From positions 32,483,501 through 32,547,500 of the forward strand of contig NC_080559.1 in assembly GCF_030253575.1 (NCBI RefSeq): 64,000 nt of DNA, written 5' to 3'. The DNA comes from Rhododendron vialii. Its lineage: Eukaryota > Streptophyta > Magnoliopsida > Ericales > Ericaceae. The position numbers and the translations under genes are program-made. Position 1 is the stretch's first letter. Every line of letters begins with the position of its first letter. This document shows positions 47,034 to 59,006 of the stretch, in pieces. The notes under the pieces were generated by a model. That model had not been told where the DNA came from and did not search any database. It was given only the letters and a program-made list of their open reading frames with translations.

Positions 47034-47410
47034 CGGGACGGTTCAAGGGACACCCAAAAAAACACCTAAAAAAACACCCCAAATCTCAAACTCATAGTTC
47101 CCGATCAAATTTTTATGATCCGAACCGTTCAATGTGTGCAGAATGTGATTTTAAGGGTGCCCGCAAGAAATTAACAAAAAAAATGATCGGGAAAGGCTTG
47201 ATTTGAGCAGTTTTTATTTGAACCGTTCAATAAAAACTTGTTCGAAATTCTTCGGATCAAGCCCTTCCGGTCATTTTTTTTGCTGATTTATCACGGGTAC
47301 CCTTAAAATCACGTTCTGATCACATTGAGCGGCTCAGATCATCAAACTTTGATCGGGAACTATGAGGTGTTTTTTTAGGTGTTTTTTTGGGTGTCCCCGG
47401 AACCGCCCCG
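47034..47410. mobile_element. Foldback element 2, related core but different ends
   Basis: Arms pair over about 165 bases. The ends read CGGGACGGTTCAAGGGACAC and the complement of CGGGGCGGTTCCGGGGACAC, followed by repeated AAAAAACACCTAA. The inner core (GATCCGAACCGTTCAATGTG, GTGATTTTAAGGGT, AAGCCCTTCC) is shared with element 1. It is also flanked by TA runs. Confidence 0.88.
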
Positions 47411-47425
47411 ATATATATATATATA

Positions 47426-48398
47426 TTTTAAATAACTGAATTTTCAGATCAACTTACGCATACCTTGACAAATTTCAAAACTCTAAAGCTAACGACTGAA
47501 CAAACGATAACATAGTATTGTATTCTCTGGAAAACTTGAGAATAATGGCAAATTTGTATGTCCGAGTATTCAATGATGTGGGTCACGTCCAAGGGTAAGA
47601 GGGCCAGACATCTCTGCTGCCATTGATTTATGGACCACAACCAAATTGTCCGGACCTGGAGACCCTACCAAGCAGGGGTGCTTGGCAGGGGTGCCGAGCA
47701 CATTTCGGCCGTCCAAAAGTGATTTGGACGGTCCAGATGTAAAGATATCGAACGGATTTTAAAAAAAAAAAGGAAAAGAAAAAAGATATTTCGATCCGGG
47801 CCATTAATTCCGAGATGAACGACCGGATTAACCGCTCGACACCCGCTCGGCAGGATCCCCGGGTTCTGTCCATATTCATTGGATCACCAACCAAGTCTGA
47901 TGTTGGCCCCAAAAAGATTCTATTTAAGAAAATTGGGGGCAAAACCGTCTTTTCATCTCCAATTAACATTCCCTTAATCATTAGCAACAGGGTGTCACAT
48001 GCACTGTATCTTCCCCAGTCTAATGTTTATTCACTCAATCATATCTTCACCAGACATAATCGCAGGCCACACATGAGAGAGAGAGAGAACTGGTAAGCAA
48101 ATTCAACTCATTTCCTCAATAGGAGTACTATTATTTAGTCCTCGTCACAATCACAAAAAGAATTTTTCTGTGTCCGGATTTACAGAGTCACATGCAGCTC
48201 AGGGTGACATGCTTATGACTGATGACTACAAATGAATGAATTCAAACCTCCCTCCCTATTATATACCCAGAAAAGAATTTTCTCCCTCCTATCTACAAAC
48301 CACCACATCTACCCAGCAAAAAGAACCCAAAAAACTGGAAAATACATATGTGGAGTTTGTATACATCCAATGGTGAAGTCCCTTGTCTTTCCTGAATA
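47426..48398. other. Spacer and 3' flank of the NDL gene
   Basis: No gene supported. 47640-48000 is richer in GC and has open frames on both strands without known domains, possibly a mobile-element remnant. The NDL 3' UTR should lie near 48100-48398. Confidence 0.45.
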
Positions 48399-51300
48399 TT
48401 ATCTGGATACACTTTTGACATGGGTAGGGATCCGAGTCTTGATAGGTTTCAGCTTCAAGCCCATGCTTTCTGGAGAGAGAAGCTCGGGGGATATGCACGA
48501 CGGGCTGAGGGGACTCCTTGGGCTGCCGCTGAACTGGGACGGCCTGTATAATCCGTAACCCATGAGGAAATACTCCATTGGTACCAACATCGCATGTGGT
48601 TGCTCTTCTGTTACCACCGATCCACAGGCCTGGACCTGCACAAACCCATACGCTCGCATAAAAACACACCATTTCTCTCAAGTACATTTGTTACATCAAG
48701 AGAGGCTTTAGAAGTGGCAGTCATAATACAGACCAGGGACTGAATCCCGACTGAGGGGCCACGGGGAAGGGGATAGCTACCCAGTAATGCAGCCCACCAC
48801 GATGGACAAAAGCTAAATCTACCACTCAATACTAACATAAAAAGTGAAACCGTGTCGTACTTATTTTCTGTTGGGTGTGAGCCACGTAATCTGTGGGCTC
48901 CTATATAAGTAATGTTCTGTAAAAACTAGGATTGGGGTGTCCATCATAAACTACTGGGATTCAAACATGTATGAGAACTAGGATATCTATGGTTGGGACA
49001 CAAGGCATATTGGTGTTGAACCGCAGAAATCTCTAAGCAATTTTCCACCTTTGGAGCGTTCATGCTTGTGATTACGTTTCTGTTAGCATTCGCGGATCGT
49101 GCATTAATCCCTACAATTTTGTATTTCAAACAGCTGAGAAATAATCCATATCATGATATAACAATTAAAAGTTGAACTTTTTAAATAAAGATATAGATAT
49201 CTATATCTACAATATAGCTCGCATTCCTATGAGTGTGGAAAATATACCAGATTAGCCGATTTGAATTAGAATTGTCAAGTCATCCAATAGATATTTTAGA
49301 AATCTCTATGCAATTTTCCTCCTTTGGTGTGCGCAGCCTCTACATTATAGATATTTTCTGTTCGTCTTACATTAATATTATGAGATATGAATCATATGAT
49401 GCATCACATACCTCAACTAAGGCACTGTATCTTCTATCCAGTTTTGATGTCATGTGGACAGCCTCTGAATGGAAAGGAGAGTTCTCCCCGACAAATATAA
49501 GGGTCCGACATTTAAGTGTCTTCAACCCGCTGGTAATGTCAGGTCTACTGCTAGTTGGCAAATAAAGGTAGAGAAGTTTGTTTAGTTATCAATAGCGAAA
49601 GGAATGAACTCATTGAGAAAGTGAGCCAAACATTCGACCAGGTGATTACCTTTCAATCGCTTGAAGAAACCGCAAAACATTTATGCTCTGTCTCTCATCC
49701 AGTAACTGAAGATGAAAAAAAGAATCATATTAATCAAAACAATGTCACACTCTGGCCGACTCCAGCACGACTTCATTGAATAGATGAAGCACTAACTCTT
49801 CTGCATGCTTGAACAATGTCTGATTCCGGAACTTCCGCACTACCACGAACTTCCTGTATATTTTAATGAATCTCATCAGAACCGCCTAACATGAATTAAA
49901 AAGCAGGGGCAGAAACGAATTAAGGGAACGCTGGTAGACTGTAAAAACTATGAGTCTAGATCACCTTGCTGAAATACCGGTGAAGCAACAACTCCTTCAT
50001 CAAACCACACATGCCATAAAAATACAGCAAATTTGACATCACCTACAGAGGAGATGGAAATTTGATTTAGTATGGAGACTAATTTCTTTTATAATGTACA
50101 GATGGAAGAGAGGCAGGAGAAACACCTTATTACACAACCATTCTGTCCAAGAGGCAGTCTTGCATAAAGGGGATATAAGTATCAAACCTAGAACCCGCTC
50201 CCTATATTTCATCTGTAAGGCAAATCGTAAAAAATTTTAATGACCTAAAACCATTAAAAACTTGAAGAAATCAGAATATCAAATAGGAAACATACAGCAA
50301 ATAGAGTGAGAACATAAGCACCCGCTGTGACCCCCATGCACATCACTGCGCCAAGCCTGAACAAGTCATATCCATGTCATCAGACATCAAGTTATCGAAT
50401 TTTCCACACAAACAAAAATATCGTTACGAGTGCTATGCAGAAAGAAAGAAACCAAATAGCAAATAAGCTCAGAAAAGAGTCTCTACAATATCCTACCAGA
50501 AAAAACACAAGCAAAAAAATATAACTAAAGTTCTGTTCTTGAAAGAGATTAATAAATAAAGTTAGAACTTTGGTCCACGGTGTTTTGTTTGGTGCACGGC
50601 TCAAGGCAAAATTCTTACAATCGATAATCTGATTCGTAGACGGAGAATAATTGTTAACTGGTGCTGTATGTGTAAAAGGGATGCAGAATCGGTGAATCAC
50701 CTCCTCATCCATTGTTTGGTGGCATGGGAACTTTGGTCCACGGTGTTATCTTGGTTTGGGTTACAATGGGTTATGTCAAGAAATGTTTTGGAGCTTTTAA
50801 TAGCTTGGAGGGGTGCTAGAGTGGGCAAGCAGAGAAAGCGCGTATGGGCTATGATCCCTCTTTGTTTGATGTGGACTATTATTTGGCGTGAGAGGAATTC
50901 GAGATGCTTCAAAGGGGTCGAGAAGCCTTTATTTAAAATTAAAAGTTTTGTGGTTAGTAGTTTGTATAGTTGGGACAAGGGAGATTATAATCCCTCCCTT
51001 GATCATTTTCTAGAGTGGTTTGAGTTGTTCTTTTCGACTGGTGGTGTATAGGGCCTTTTTGTCTTGATGGCCTTTTTTTGTATACGGGTGGCATTCCCTT
51101 AATGCCTTCTTTAATATAAATATTTACTTATCAAAAATAAATAAATAAATAAAATTAGAACAAGAAACTTCAAAAGACAAAAGTAATAGCAACTTAGCAG
51201 TGTAGTATTAGTACCTAAAATAGTTGAGAACCTCGATAATTTGATCCGCTAAGTCATCAACAGATGGCACAGGGTCATCGGGACAAAGTGCTGCTGCTCC

Positions 51301-53572
51301 TAACTGCAAGAACTCTTGTGGAAAGGCCCCAAATGAATTACGTGAACAATAGCATTCAGTAGAAAGGACAAAAGTAAAGTTCAAAACAAGCCATTCATGA
51401 AACAAGAATGACAGAACCACTCTAATGCGGACAAGTCAGCAGCCACAGACCTCGTGCCCAGGAGGACTGATGTGGTAAATGCAGAAGTTGTGGAGCAGCA
51501 AAGAAGCTGCTTCTGGACAAAAGAACAATCCTTGGAAACATGACATATCTGCTCAAAAAGTTACAAAATCAGGCGATGAACGGTAAACAAGGAAACAAAG
51601 GTTCCAAAACACGTCGATACAGCAAAAAGAGAATAATTAAGTTTAAAATGAAAGACATGAGGGACAAATCTCTCACGATTTAGAGCTAAATCAGGATATG
51701 TAAGCAGTGCGGGCTTGTCTTGGTCTCCGTACACAATAACAGACACAGAACCTTGGCCAGTTCTTACAGTGTGTTCCTGCATTAAAATTGAAAGTGTTGT
51801 TGGGTTGAAAACAAGTTGTCATGGCAACAGGATAAAAAATAAAACAAGCATGAACCAATACGGGAACCCCAACTTCAAGAAACCATAAAAGAAATTGTAT
51901 CTTAGATAAGAACACCCTTAGTAGGAGCAATAACAATTTTCATATCTTAGACCCTTCAAGTACATCCAAAACCTGAGAATTTTCCCAGCTAATTTCATTC
52001 CAGAAAAGCTTGCCACCTATACTGACCCTTTTGGGGACAGATTGTTATGCCACGCCAACATACCATACAGTTGTATAATAAGAAGATAAAACAAAGAAAA
52101 ACTTCTTGCTTACAATCATTGAATACTCAACAAAGCAAATGAGCCTATACAGGAAGAGCATGGACTCCAATAAAATAAAAAAGACAATCACAGATGAACT
52201 AATTAACTATTGATTGCAACTACTAACCAAATACTCGAATAAAACAAATAGCAAGATAAAGTAACAGCCACGCTGTCCCCGTCATGAATATAGAAATAAC
52301 ATCTCTGTATGATTGAGATTTGTTACCAATAACAATAAGGAATCAAAAGAAACAACAAAAGATAGTGAGAAAAAAAATAATAGGAAGGAACAATGTCGGC
52401 CTTAACAAATCCATCATCAATTATACCCTATTTGGTTGACAAGAAACAAGAGTTGGATGAGGACTTCATTTTAAAACCACAAAAATTACAACGCTAACCC
52501 TTGTCATTTATCCAAGCTAAGCTTACTTTTCTTCATTTAACAAAGAATACAACATTTCCATTTTCCGATTTCGTATTCCAATTTTATCCCACTTTTTTCT
52601 TCTTCTTTGGTTTTTAGGTTTCTCAGCAATTGACCAATTAACAGCATATTCTGACAAAGAAAGAGGATACTCTGACAAAGAAAGAGGACTGCTTAAGGCA
52701 ATTAATCGGTAACGTTCGCAATAAGAGGCAAGAAAGCAAACCGAGCTTTGAAAGCACATGAGAGGTATACTTTTCAAAACCTATAATCACAAGTACCAAA
52801 ACAACCAATCATGAAAGGTAAAACAGACAACAGATCTACATCACAAACTAATCAAACTTCCAATCTTTCCATTTCTGAAGAAAACTCCAAAAATCGATGG
52901 ACCAAAACAACCAATCGTGAAAGCAATTCAAACCTTCCGTTTAGACTCTGAGAATGGAAAACTAAGAAAAATAAACCATTTCAAGAAAATTAAATATACC
53001 GATATTCAACCAACCCAAACAGCATTCAAAAATGCCGTCTTGAAATATCCGAAAATGGGAGTAAATTTTTGCAAGGAAGTAATTTCTTGTGAAATCTCCG
53101 GTCCTGGCGTGGACGACCTCCCTTCGACCAGACCGGGAAAAGAATTAGTTGAGGTGTGCGTGAGCACACACCTGACCGGAAAAGAAAAAGAAAAAGAAAA
53201 AGGGAGTAAATCACCCAAAAAAACACAAGGAACAGGTTCGTAACTTTACTAATCATAACAGTTGTCTTGTCAAATACGAACCTCAAAATACGTACATATA
53301 TGTTCAATAATTTCTTCCAACATTACCAGAAAATAAAACACACCGACAACCAAGAAACTCACAAGAATCCAATAATGCAGTCTTGAAATATTCGAAAATG
53401 TGAGCAAATCACCAAAAAAAAACCGAACAAGTTCGTACTTTACAATCAAAACATCTATCTTGACAAAATACAAACATAAAAAAACATGTATATACGTATT
53501 CAAAAATCTAACCTTTCCGCCGAGATAGATGGTTTCCATATCAACAGAAATGGAGTCGTTTGAATCTGCCAT
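48399..53572 (-). CDS. NDL: NDL protein (N-MYC downregulated-like, NDRG family), 11 exons, complete
   Basis: Plant NDRG-family protein with an alpha/beta-hydrolase fold that lacks the catalytic triad. In Arabidopsis the family binds the G-protein beta-gamma dimer and influences auxin transport. Minus-strand exons in order: 53513-53572, 51677-51776, 51451-51548, 51215-51303, 50296-50356, 50126-50212, 49965-50042, 49797-49853, 49650-49705, 49412-49544, 48399-48635. All junctions are GT-AG; the sum is 1056 nt, or 351 aa, as usual for NDLs. Landmarks in order are [99 protein letters not shown] and the C-terminal [20 protein letters not shown]. The first intron is 1.7 kb, and intron 4 carries a LINE fragment in the sense-opposite orientation. 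Confidence 0.95.
50569..51154 (+). mobile_element. 5'-truncated LINE (L1-type) with zf-RVT end of ORF2, in NDL intron 4
   Basis: Plus-strand open frame from about 50579 to 51051. It encodes the C-terminal zinc-binding reverse-transcriptase segment: [12 protein letters not shown], then [20 protein letters not shown], then [13 protein letters not shown]. This is the typical zf-RVT pattern (CxxC...HLLxHC, IWxERNxRxF). A short 3' UTR and TTATC plus a TAAA-rich tail follow. A 7-bp repeat, TTAGAAC, flanks it (50562-50568 and 51155-51161). It lies antisense to the host gene. A 20-bp repeat containing CTTTGGTCCACGG occurs at its 5' end and again at about 50730. Confidence 0.88.
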
Positions 53573-55966
53573 GGCCGACGGTCCTCCGTCCGTTAACGGA
53601 AAGACCTTCTCTCTCTCTAAAACTACTCTCTCTCCTCTCTCCCTCTTTCTCTCTCTCTATCTTTATCCTGTCCGGTTTATAGAGAGAGACTCGATGGCTT
53701 ATATACGAAGCGATTCTCCCTCTAATTTTCTCTCTCTAATTTCTCTCTGTATTCCATACCCGATAAGGCTAAATTTCACTTTTATTCCCTCGACTATCGA
53801 ATTGCTTCCTACATCATCCTTAATCTATAAATTATAGCTATTGAGTCCTTAAACTTCCTAAAGTAATAATCCTTATGTCCCAAAAAGACTGTTCGGTCTG
53901 CTTAATGAAGAATTTAGAAAATAATATTTTTGTCAAAAATATATTATTTTTCTCGCATTATTAGATGTCAATTAATTCTTTCTATTTTATGCAAAAATGT
54001 GGAGTTTTTTTTTTTTTTTTGGCAAAAGTTTGTTATTTTTAAATTCTTATTTTGTTAAACGGACAATATCTTTGGAATGGATGGACAATATCATTCTACC
54101 ACCACACACCTACATTTGCAATAAGGGTGGAACTTGCACACACTACACCTAGTGTATGTGGGCCCTATCCTTATTGTGAGTGGGGGTGTGTAAATAGGTG
54201 TGAATGGGGATGGTGTTAGAATTATTGGCATCTAATTAGTCTAGTTTTTGGATTCTCAATTCTATTTATCAAACGAATGCGACTATTTCGCTCATGTGGT
54301 CGACATTGAGGCTCAATATCATCATTTGATCTTTTAGTCAATGAGAAAAAAATTATGCCAAATATGAGAGGCATATAGCAGGTTTATATATAGATAAAAA
54401 AAAATCATGCAAAAATGTATAATTTTCCATTTTATAATAGGATTAATAATATTTTTCCTTAAATAAAAGAAAAAGGTAGTTGAGAGAACATTGGTCCTAG
54501 AAAAAAATATGGACATCTAATCAACAGGTGTTCACGATTAAGAATAATAATTTTTTCTTTGGTGTTTACAGAAATCAGCGGCTGTCGTCCAATTTCCAGT
54601 AAATAAACAGATGGAAAACTCAAAATTAGACTAAGCAATTGTCAATTTTTGCAATAATTGACAGACTAGGGATGAGATAAAGAAACGTTGAATAGTTGAG
54701 GGGACAAAAGTGCAATTTAGCCCTCCCAAAGTAACCTGCGGTTAACCTCCACCGACGCAATTATCTCTCTCTCCTTTCCGTACTAACTGGATTTAACCCG
54801 AGACAGGTCCAACATATAACCATGGTTAAATCCGACAGCTTGGCAATTCCAACTTTGCCCCGCAATCATTTAATCGCGATATCTGCGCGATAAAAAGTCG
54901 AGGGCGACGTCGTTTCGGTTCTGATTTTCAGATTTTCCCCTTTGCTTTTTCGCGTTTTGTGCCGAGATTATCGTAATATAGTCACGGTCAATTCCTTTTG
55001 CCATTTTTTACGGTTTGTCTCACTTGTGGGACTTGGGAAAAGTATCAGGTGCTCCCGGCACCACTTGTCACCTATCTACTCCGTTCGGTTTGGATTTTAA
55101 GGGAGATTTTAAAATGTAATAAATGGAGATCGATAGATAGAGAAAATTTATTGGGAACCTTGCGCAAGAATTTTGAATACCTCAAACGAACAAATCCAAT
55201 TTTGAATACCCTAAACGAACTAGCCCTAGTGTATGCGCTACACCTCGTAGAATTTGGCAATTAAATTTCCTATCGAGAGCCTCTAACTGCACAGATTCTA
55301 TGCACGTATTACCCCGTGGGAGCTGTTATAAATTTTGCACAAATGATCTGAACCGTTCATTAAATGCAAAACATTCAATAGAATAAATTGTTCTATTTAG
55401 TGGAAGGATTAATATTTTTTTTGTGAATCTAAAGAAACGCGATTTGACTTTATTATGAATCGACAGATGCATAATGTATCGTGCGCTCCATAAATTAGGT
55501 TGGTACTTTATATATTTTCATATTTGAAGAAGACTTTTCACCTCTCAAATCTAGCGTGTATCTTAAATTTAGCTTTTATTTAATATGCCAAAAAATTAGG
55601 AAATTAATATAAGTACTTCAAAAATTAATGAAAGCACTCCAAATCAACGTAATTTCAAAGCTATTTTTCTTTGTTTTTTAAAGTGCCTCCATTAATTTTT
55701 AAAGTGTCAATATCATTTTTCAAAAAATATTGATCTGAATAACAAATGAAGTGGTGATGTTTACTAGACAATTTCCCTAGCTAAAAACTCTTCCACCAAG
55801 AGTCCTTGTCATTGGATGCTCTTTCATGTACAGCTGGCATTTGTGTTGATTATTTATTTTATTTTGGTGGGTATGTAATAGAAGGAGTACTATTTTAGTT
55901 GTGGTGCTGCCTTAGAAGCTAAAGAAGCAATGAGTTCATTAGTCGTGAATCTACTTTACTCAATGA

Positions 55967-56112
55967 TGGATCATGAGCTGCCAAAAAATAGTTAGGTTTA
56001 TAGTAGTCCCATCCGTACATTTTAAGTATTGACTACGGTGATCACGAGCTTACAAAAAATTGTTGGTTTATAGTACTCCCCTCCGTCCATTTTGAAAGTA
56101 TTGACTACGGTG
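55967..56112 (+). repeat. Two tandem units of about 72 bp
   Basis: Both units contain GATCA(T/C)GAGCT, TTTATAGTA(G/C)TCCC and TATTGACTACGGTG. Confidence 0.7.
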
Positions 56113-57684
56113 GTTCTGTAGTGTTATTTTCAATTGTCTATATTTCTCGATATATATTGTTAAAAATACGCAATAGGGATATTATTTGATATATCTTAAT
56201 TATTTCTATAAGACAGTGATTTTGAAAACAAAAAACATAATATACGTCGAGAGATATAAGCCACTGAAAATGACACACAGAATCATAATAGACACTTGAA
56301 AAGGAAGTATGTGTTTTTCTACCTACGGAAGCAATTGAAAAATGGGTCAAGCACCCAACGAGCAATGCAACTAGCACATCTATAAAACACAACTCCAAGC
56401 AAAATTACATTTTGATGATTTTCAAGCACATTGGTCTACTTGCATTGAATAACTAGAGTTGTGTTTATAGACTTTTTGATATGGTAAGAAGAAAAATAAG
56501 ATAGGTAAATTACACCAAATGCCCCATTAATTTCCTGGGAATACAAGTAGTATCCTTCCGGTTTTTATATATACATCGACTGCCCTTTCAAACCGACAAA
56601 AATATTAAAAATTTGTTTAGTGTGTATATTTCGTGCTTGCGTAGTTTACGCTTTCATATCATAGAAATAAAATATTTGTGTGTGAAGCCAATAAAATATT
56701 TTGAAGAGCACACGGGCTAATGATACTTTAACATTTGAGACTCAAAAGTAATTTGTTTTTTTTTTTTTTACTTAATCTTTCTCTCTAAAACCTTCACTTT
56801 CAATGGCCAATTCATAATGTGGAGAGGAAGACGGATCCACAACAAATCATTTTCCGTGTGTGTGGTTTACCCAGTTAAAATGCAATTTTCGGTTGTGAAA
56901 TCAATGAACTAATATGAGAAATACACGAGCCAAAGATACACTATATATAGTTGCTTAATATTTTTGACACAAAAAAATTCTTTGACTGAATATTTATGTT
57001 CAAAACCTTTGCTCTTGGTGGCGGATTCGTATTTACTACAGGTGTGTTTCACTAACTAAATTAGTACTTTTAAAAAAAATTAAATGTGATGTATTATGAA
57101 AGAGTGACTTGTCTTGTAAAATATAAAATAAGTACTTAAAAAATAAAAACCTAAGCGGAATGGATTGGTGGGTTAATTCAAATTAAACTTGTGTTCCCTA
57201 AAATTTTGTCAATGTGATAGGTCCAATTAGGACCCTTTGAATAAATCTTCCAATCACACCAATCAAATGGAAGGAATGGTGGCTTAATTTGTTTTCCAAA
57301 TATATAAGGACATTAATTATCTCCATTTGGCAGAAGAATCAAGAATGTGAAGAGTATAATTATCTCTTTGGTTTATTCAAGTTAAGGACATAATTAATTA
57401 TCTTAGCCTTTTTTCTTGAATCATTCACCCCTAGCAAATGACGAGCTATTTCTATTTGTCTGGACAAAAACTGGTAGTACAATAATGAATTCGATCAGGA
57501 CCGAATCTAGGATTGTTAATCAGTGGGTCAATTTCGCAAGCAATATTTAGTGACAAATATTTTAATATTAGTGGGGCTCGTGCAAATAATTACTCCATAA
57601 TCTATACTTGTAGCATTTGACAAGTTGTTGGGGACACTTGACCGCAACTCAACCTCAGGTATAATTCTTAGATGGCCGCATGTG

Positions 57685-58030
57685 CGAAAAATTTGCGGCC
57701 AAAAGCAAATAGTTTGCGGTAGTGTGCAAAAGTTTACGTTCAAGAGCAATAGTTTGAGGCCAGAAGCAATATTTTGAGGCCAAGAGCAATAGTTTACGGC
57801 AAAGAGCAATATTTTGGTGGCCATGTGCAAAAGTTTGCATCCAAGAGCAACATTTTGCGGCCAAGTGTAAAAGTTTGCGGCCAAAAACAATATTTTGCAA
57901 CCAAAAGCAATAATTTGTGGCTGTGTAAAAATTTGTGGCTAAGAGCAATAATCTGTGGGCATATGCAAAAATTTGCGTCCAAGGGCAATATTTTGCAGCT
58001 AAGTGTGAAAGTTTGCGGCCAAGATCAATA
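57685..58030 (+). repeat. Minisatellite of GTTTGCGGCCAAGAGCAATA units
   Basis: About 14 degenerate units of 24-27 bp, alternating between forms with GCAATA and forms with GTGCAAAA or GTGTAAAA. Because unit length is often a multiple of three, long open frames appear on both strands (repeat residues such as KLLHLATKYC). These frames are by-products, with no start context or known domain. Confidence 0.85.
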
Positions 58031-59006
58031 ATTATTATTTTTTCCCTGGTCAATCGGAAATTCACAAGTTACTACTGGTTTTGTCTGTTTATCGCACAGG
58101 CTGGTTAGGTTTAGGGTTTGGTCACATTGTAGGGCCTCCAGAATTGTAAGTGATCACTCTCTTCGTTCCAATTTATTGGTTATCTTTAAGAGTGCGTGTT
58201 ATTTTTTAATTGATTATATCTTATAATTTATAATCTTTTAAGTAATTTTAAAACTTTGTATAAAAGAACTCATTGACATCTATCAAATAAGATTCATATT
58301 TGATATAAAAAATATTATAAATTAAAAGATATAAGTAATAGTAATATAATCAATCTTTCGAGACTTCCAAAAAATAAAAGAGAACCAAGGATTTGAGACG
58401 GAAGGAGGAAAATTTTGGACTCCTTGAAGTAATTTATTCTTTCATACCCTTCATTGGATCCTCTTCGGTTCTGTAAAGAGATCGTACCATATTGTTGGCT
58501 CTACTTGAAAAATGAACTCATTTTTGTTTATTTTTTAAACTTCGTCAAGAACATCAATCATGCCCGTTGAAAATTAAGTTCATTAGATGTGAACTAATAT
58601 GATTAAAACACACATTCCTGTAGAAAACAATTAGATTTTCACTCTAAAAATCGAAATTCATTCATCTTAAAGTACCAAACATGATAAATTACGGAGTCAT
58701 TCTTGATTCCAGCACATGTGACGGATTGAAAATAATTGCTTTTAGTTTGAATCTCACGAGAATTAAATAATTTAAATTGTCAGGCCATTGGGACTTTTCC
58801 CCTGTATACTTTCAGGCATTTAGAATTAATCCAAGTGCACGCAAGACATCCATTTATACAAACAAGAAAAAGTTTGCTCCCAGTCTCCATGTCCCAAGTT
58901 TTGGCTAAATGAACGCATTCATACGAAGAAGAAGTGATTCATACAAGCCTATCTCCATGCCTTTGTTTCTCTATTTGATGCGTGCCGAAGCTTCGATTCC
59001 GTGTTA

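Larger units (their letters stand above)
53573..59006. other. AT-rich spacer between NDL and the PPR gene
   Basis: 53573-53700 is the NDL 5' UTR and promoter side, with CT-rich sequence. The rest has no supported gene. A 70-bp unit is present twice at about 55967-56112 (GAGCT...AAAAAAT...CTCCGTCCATTTT...TATTGACTACGG). A minisatellite lies at 57685-58030. Conserved domains were not seen in any open frame here. Confidence 0.6.

Noticed and set aside
47628..48096. Overlapping ORFs of 93-119 residues on both strands
   Set aside because: No known motif; GC-richer sequence resembles repeat DNA, and neither frame has supporting context.
57528..58065. Apparent repeat protein on the minus strand
   Set aside because: Generated by a minisatellite whose unit length is often a multiple of three; similar open frames exist on the opposite strand.
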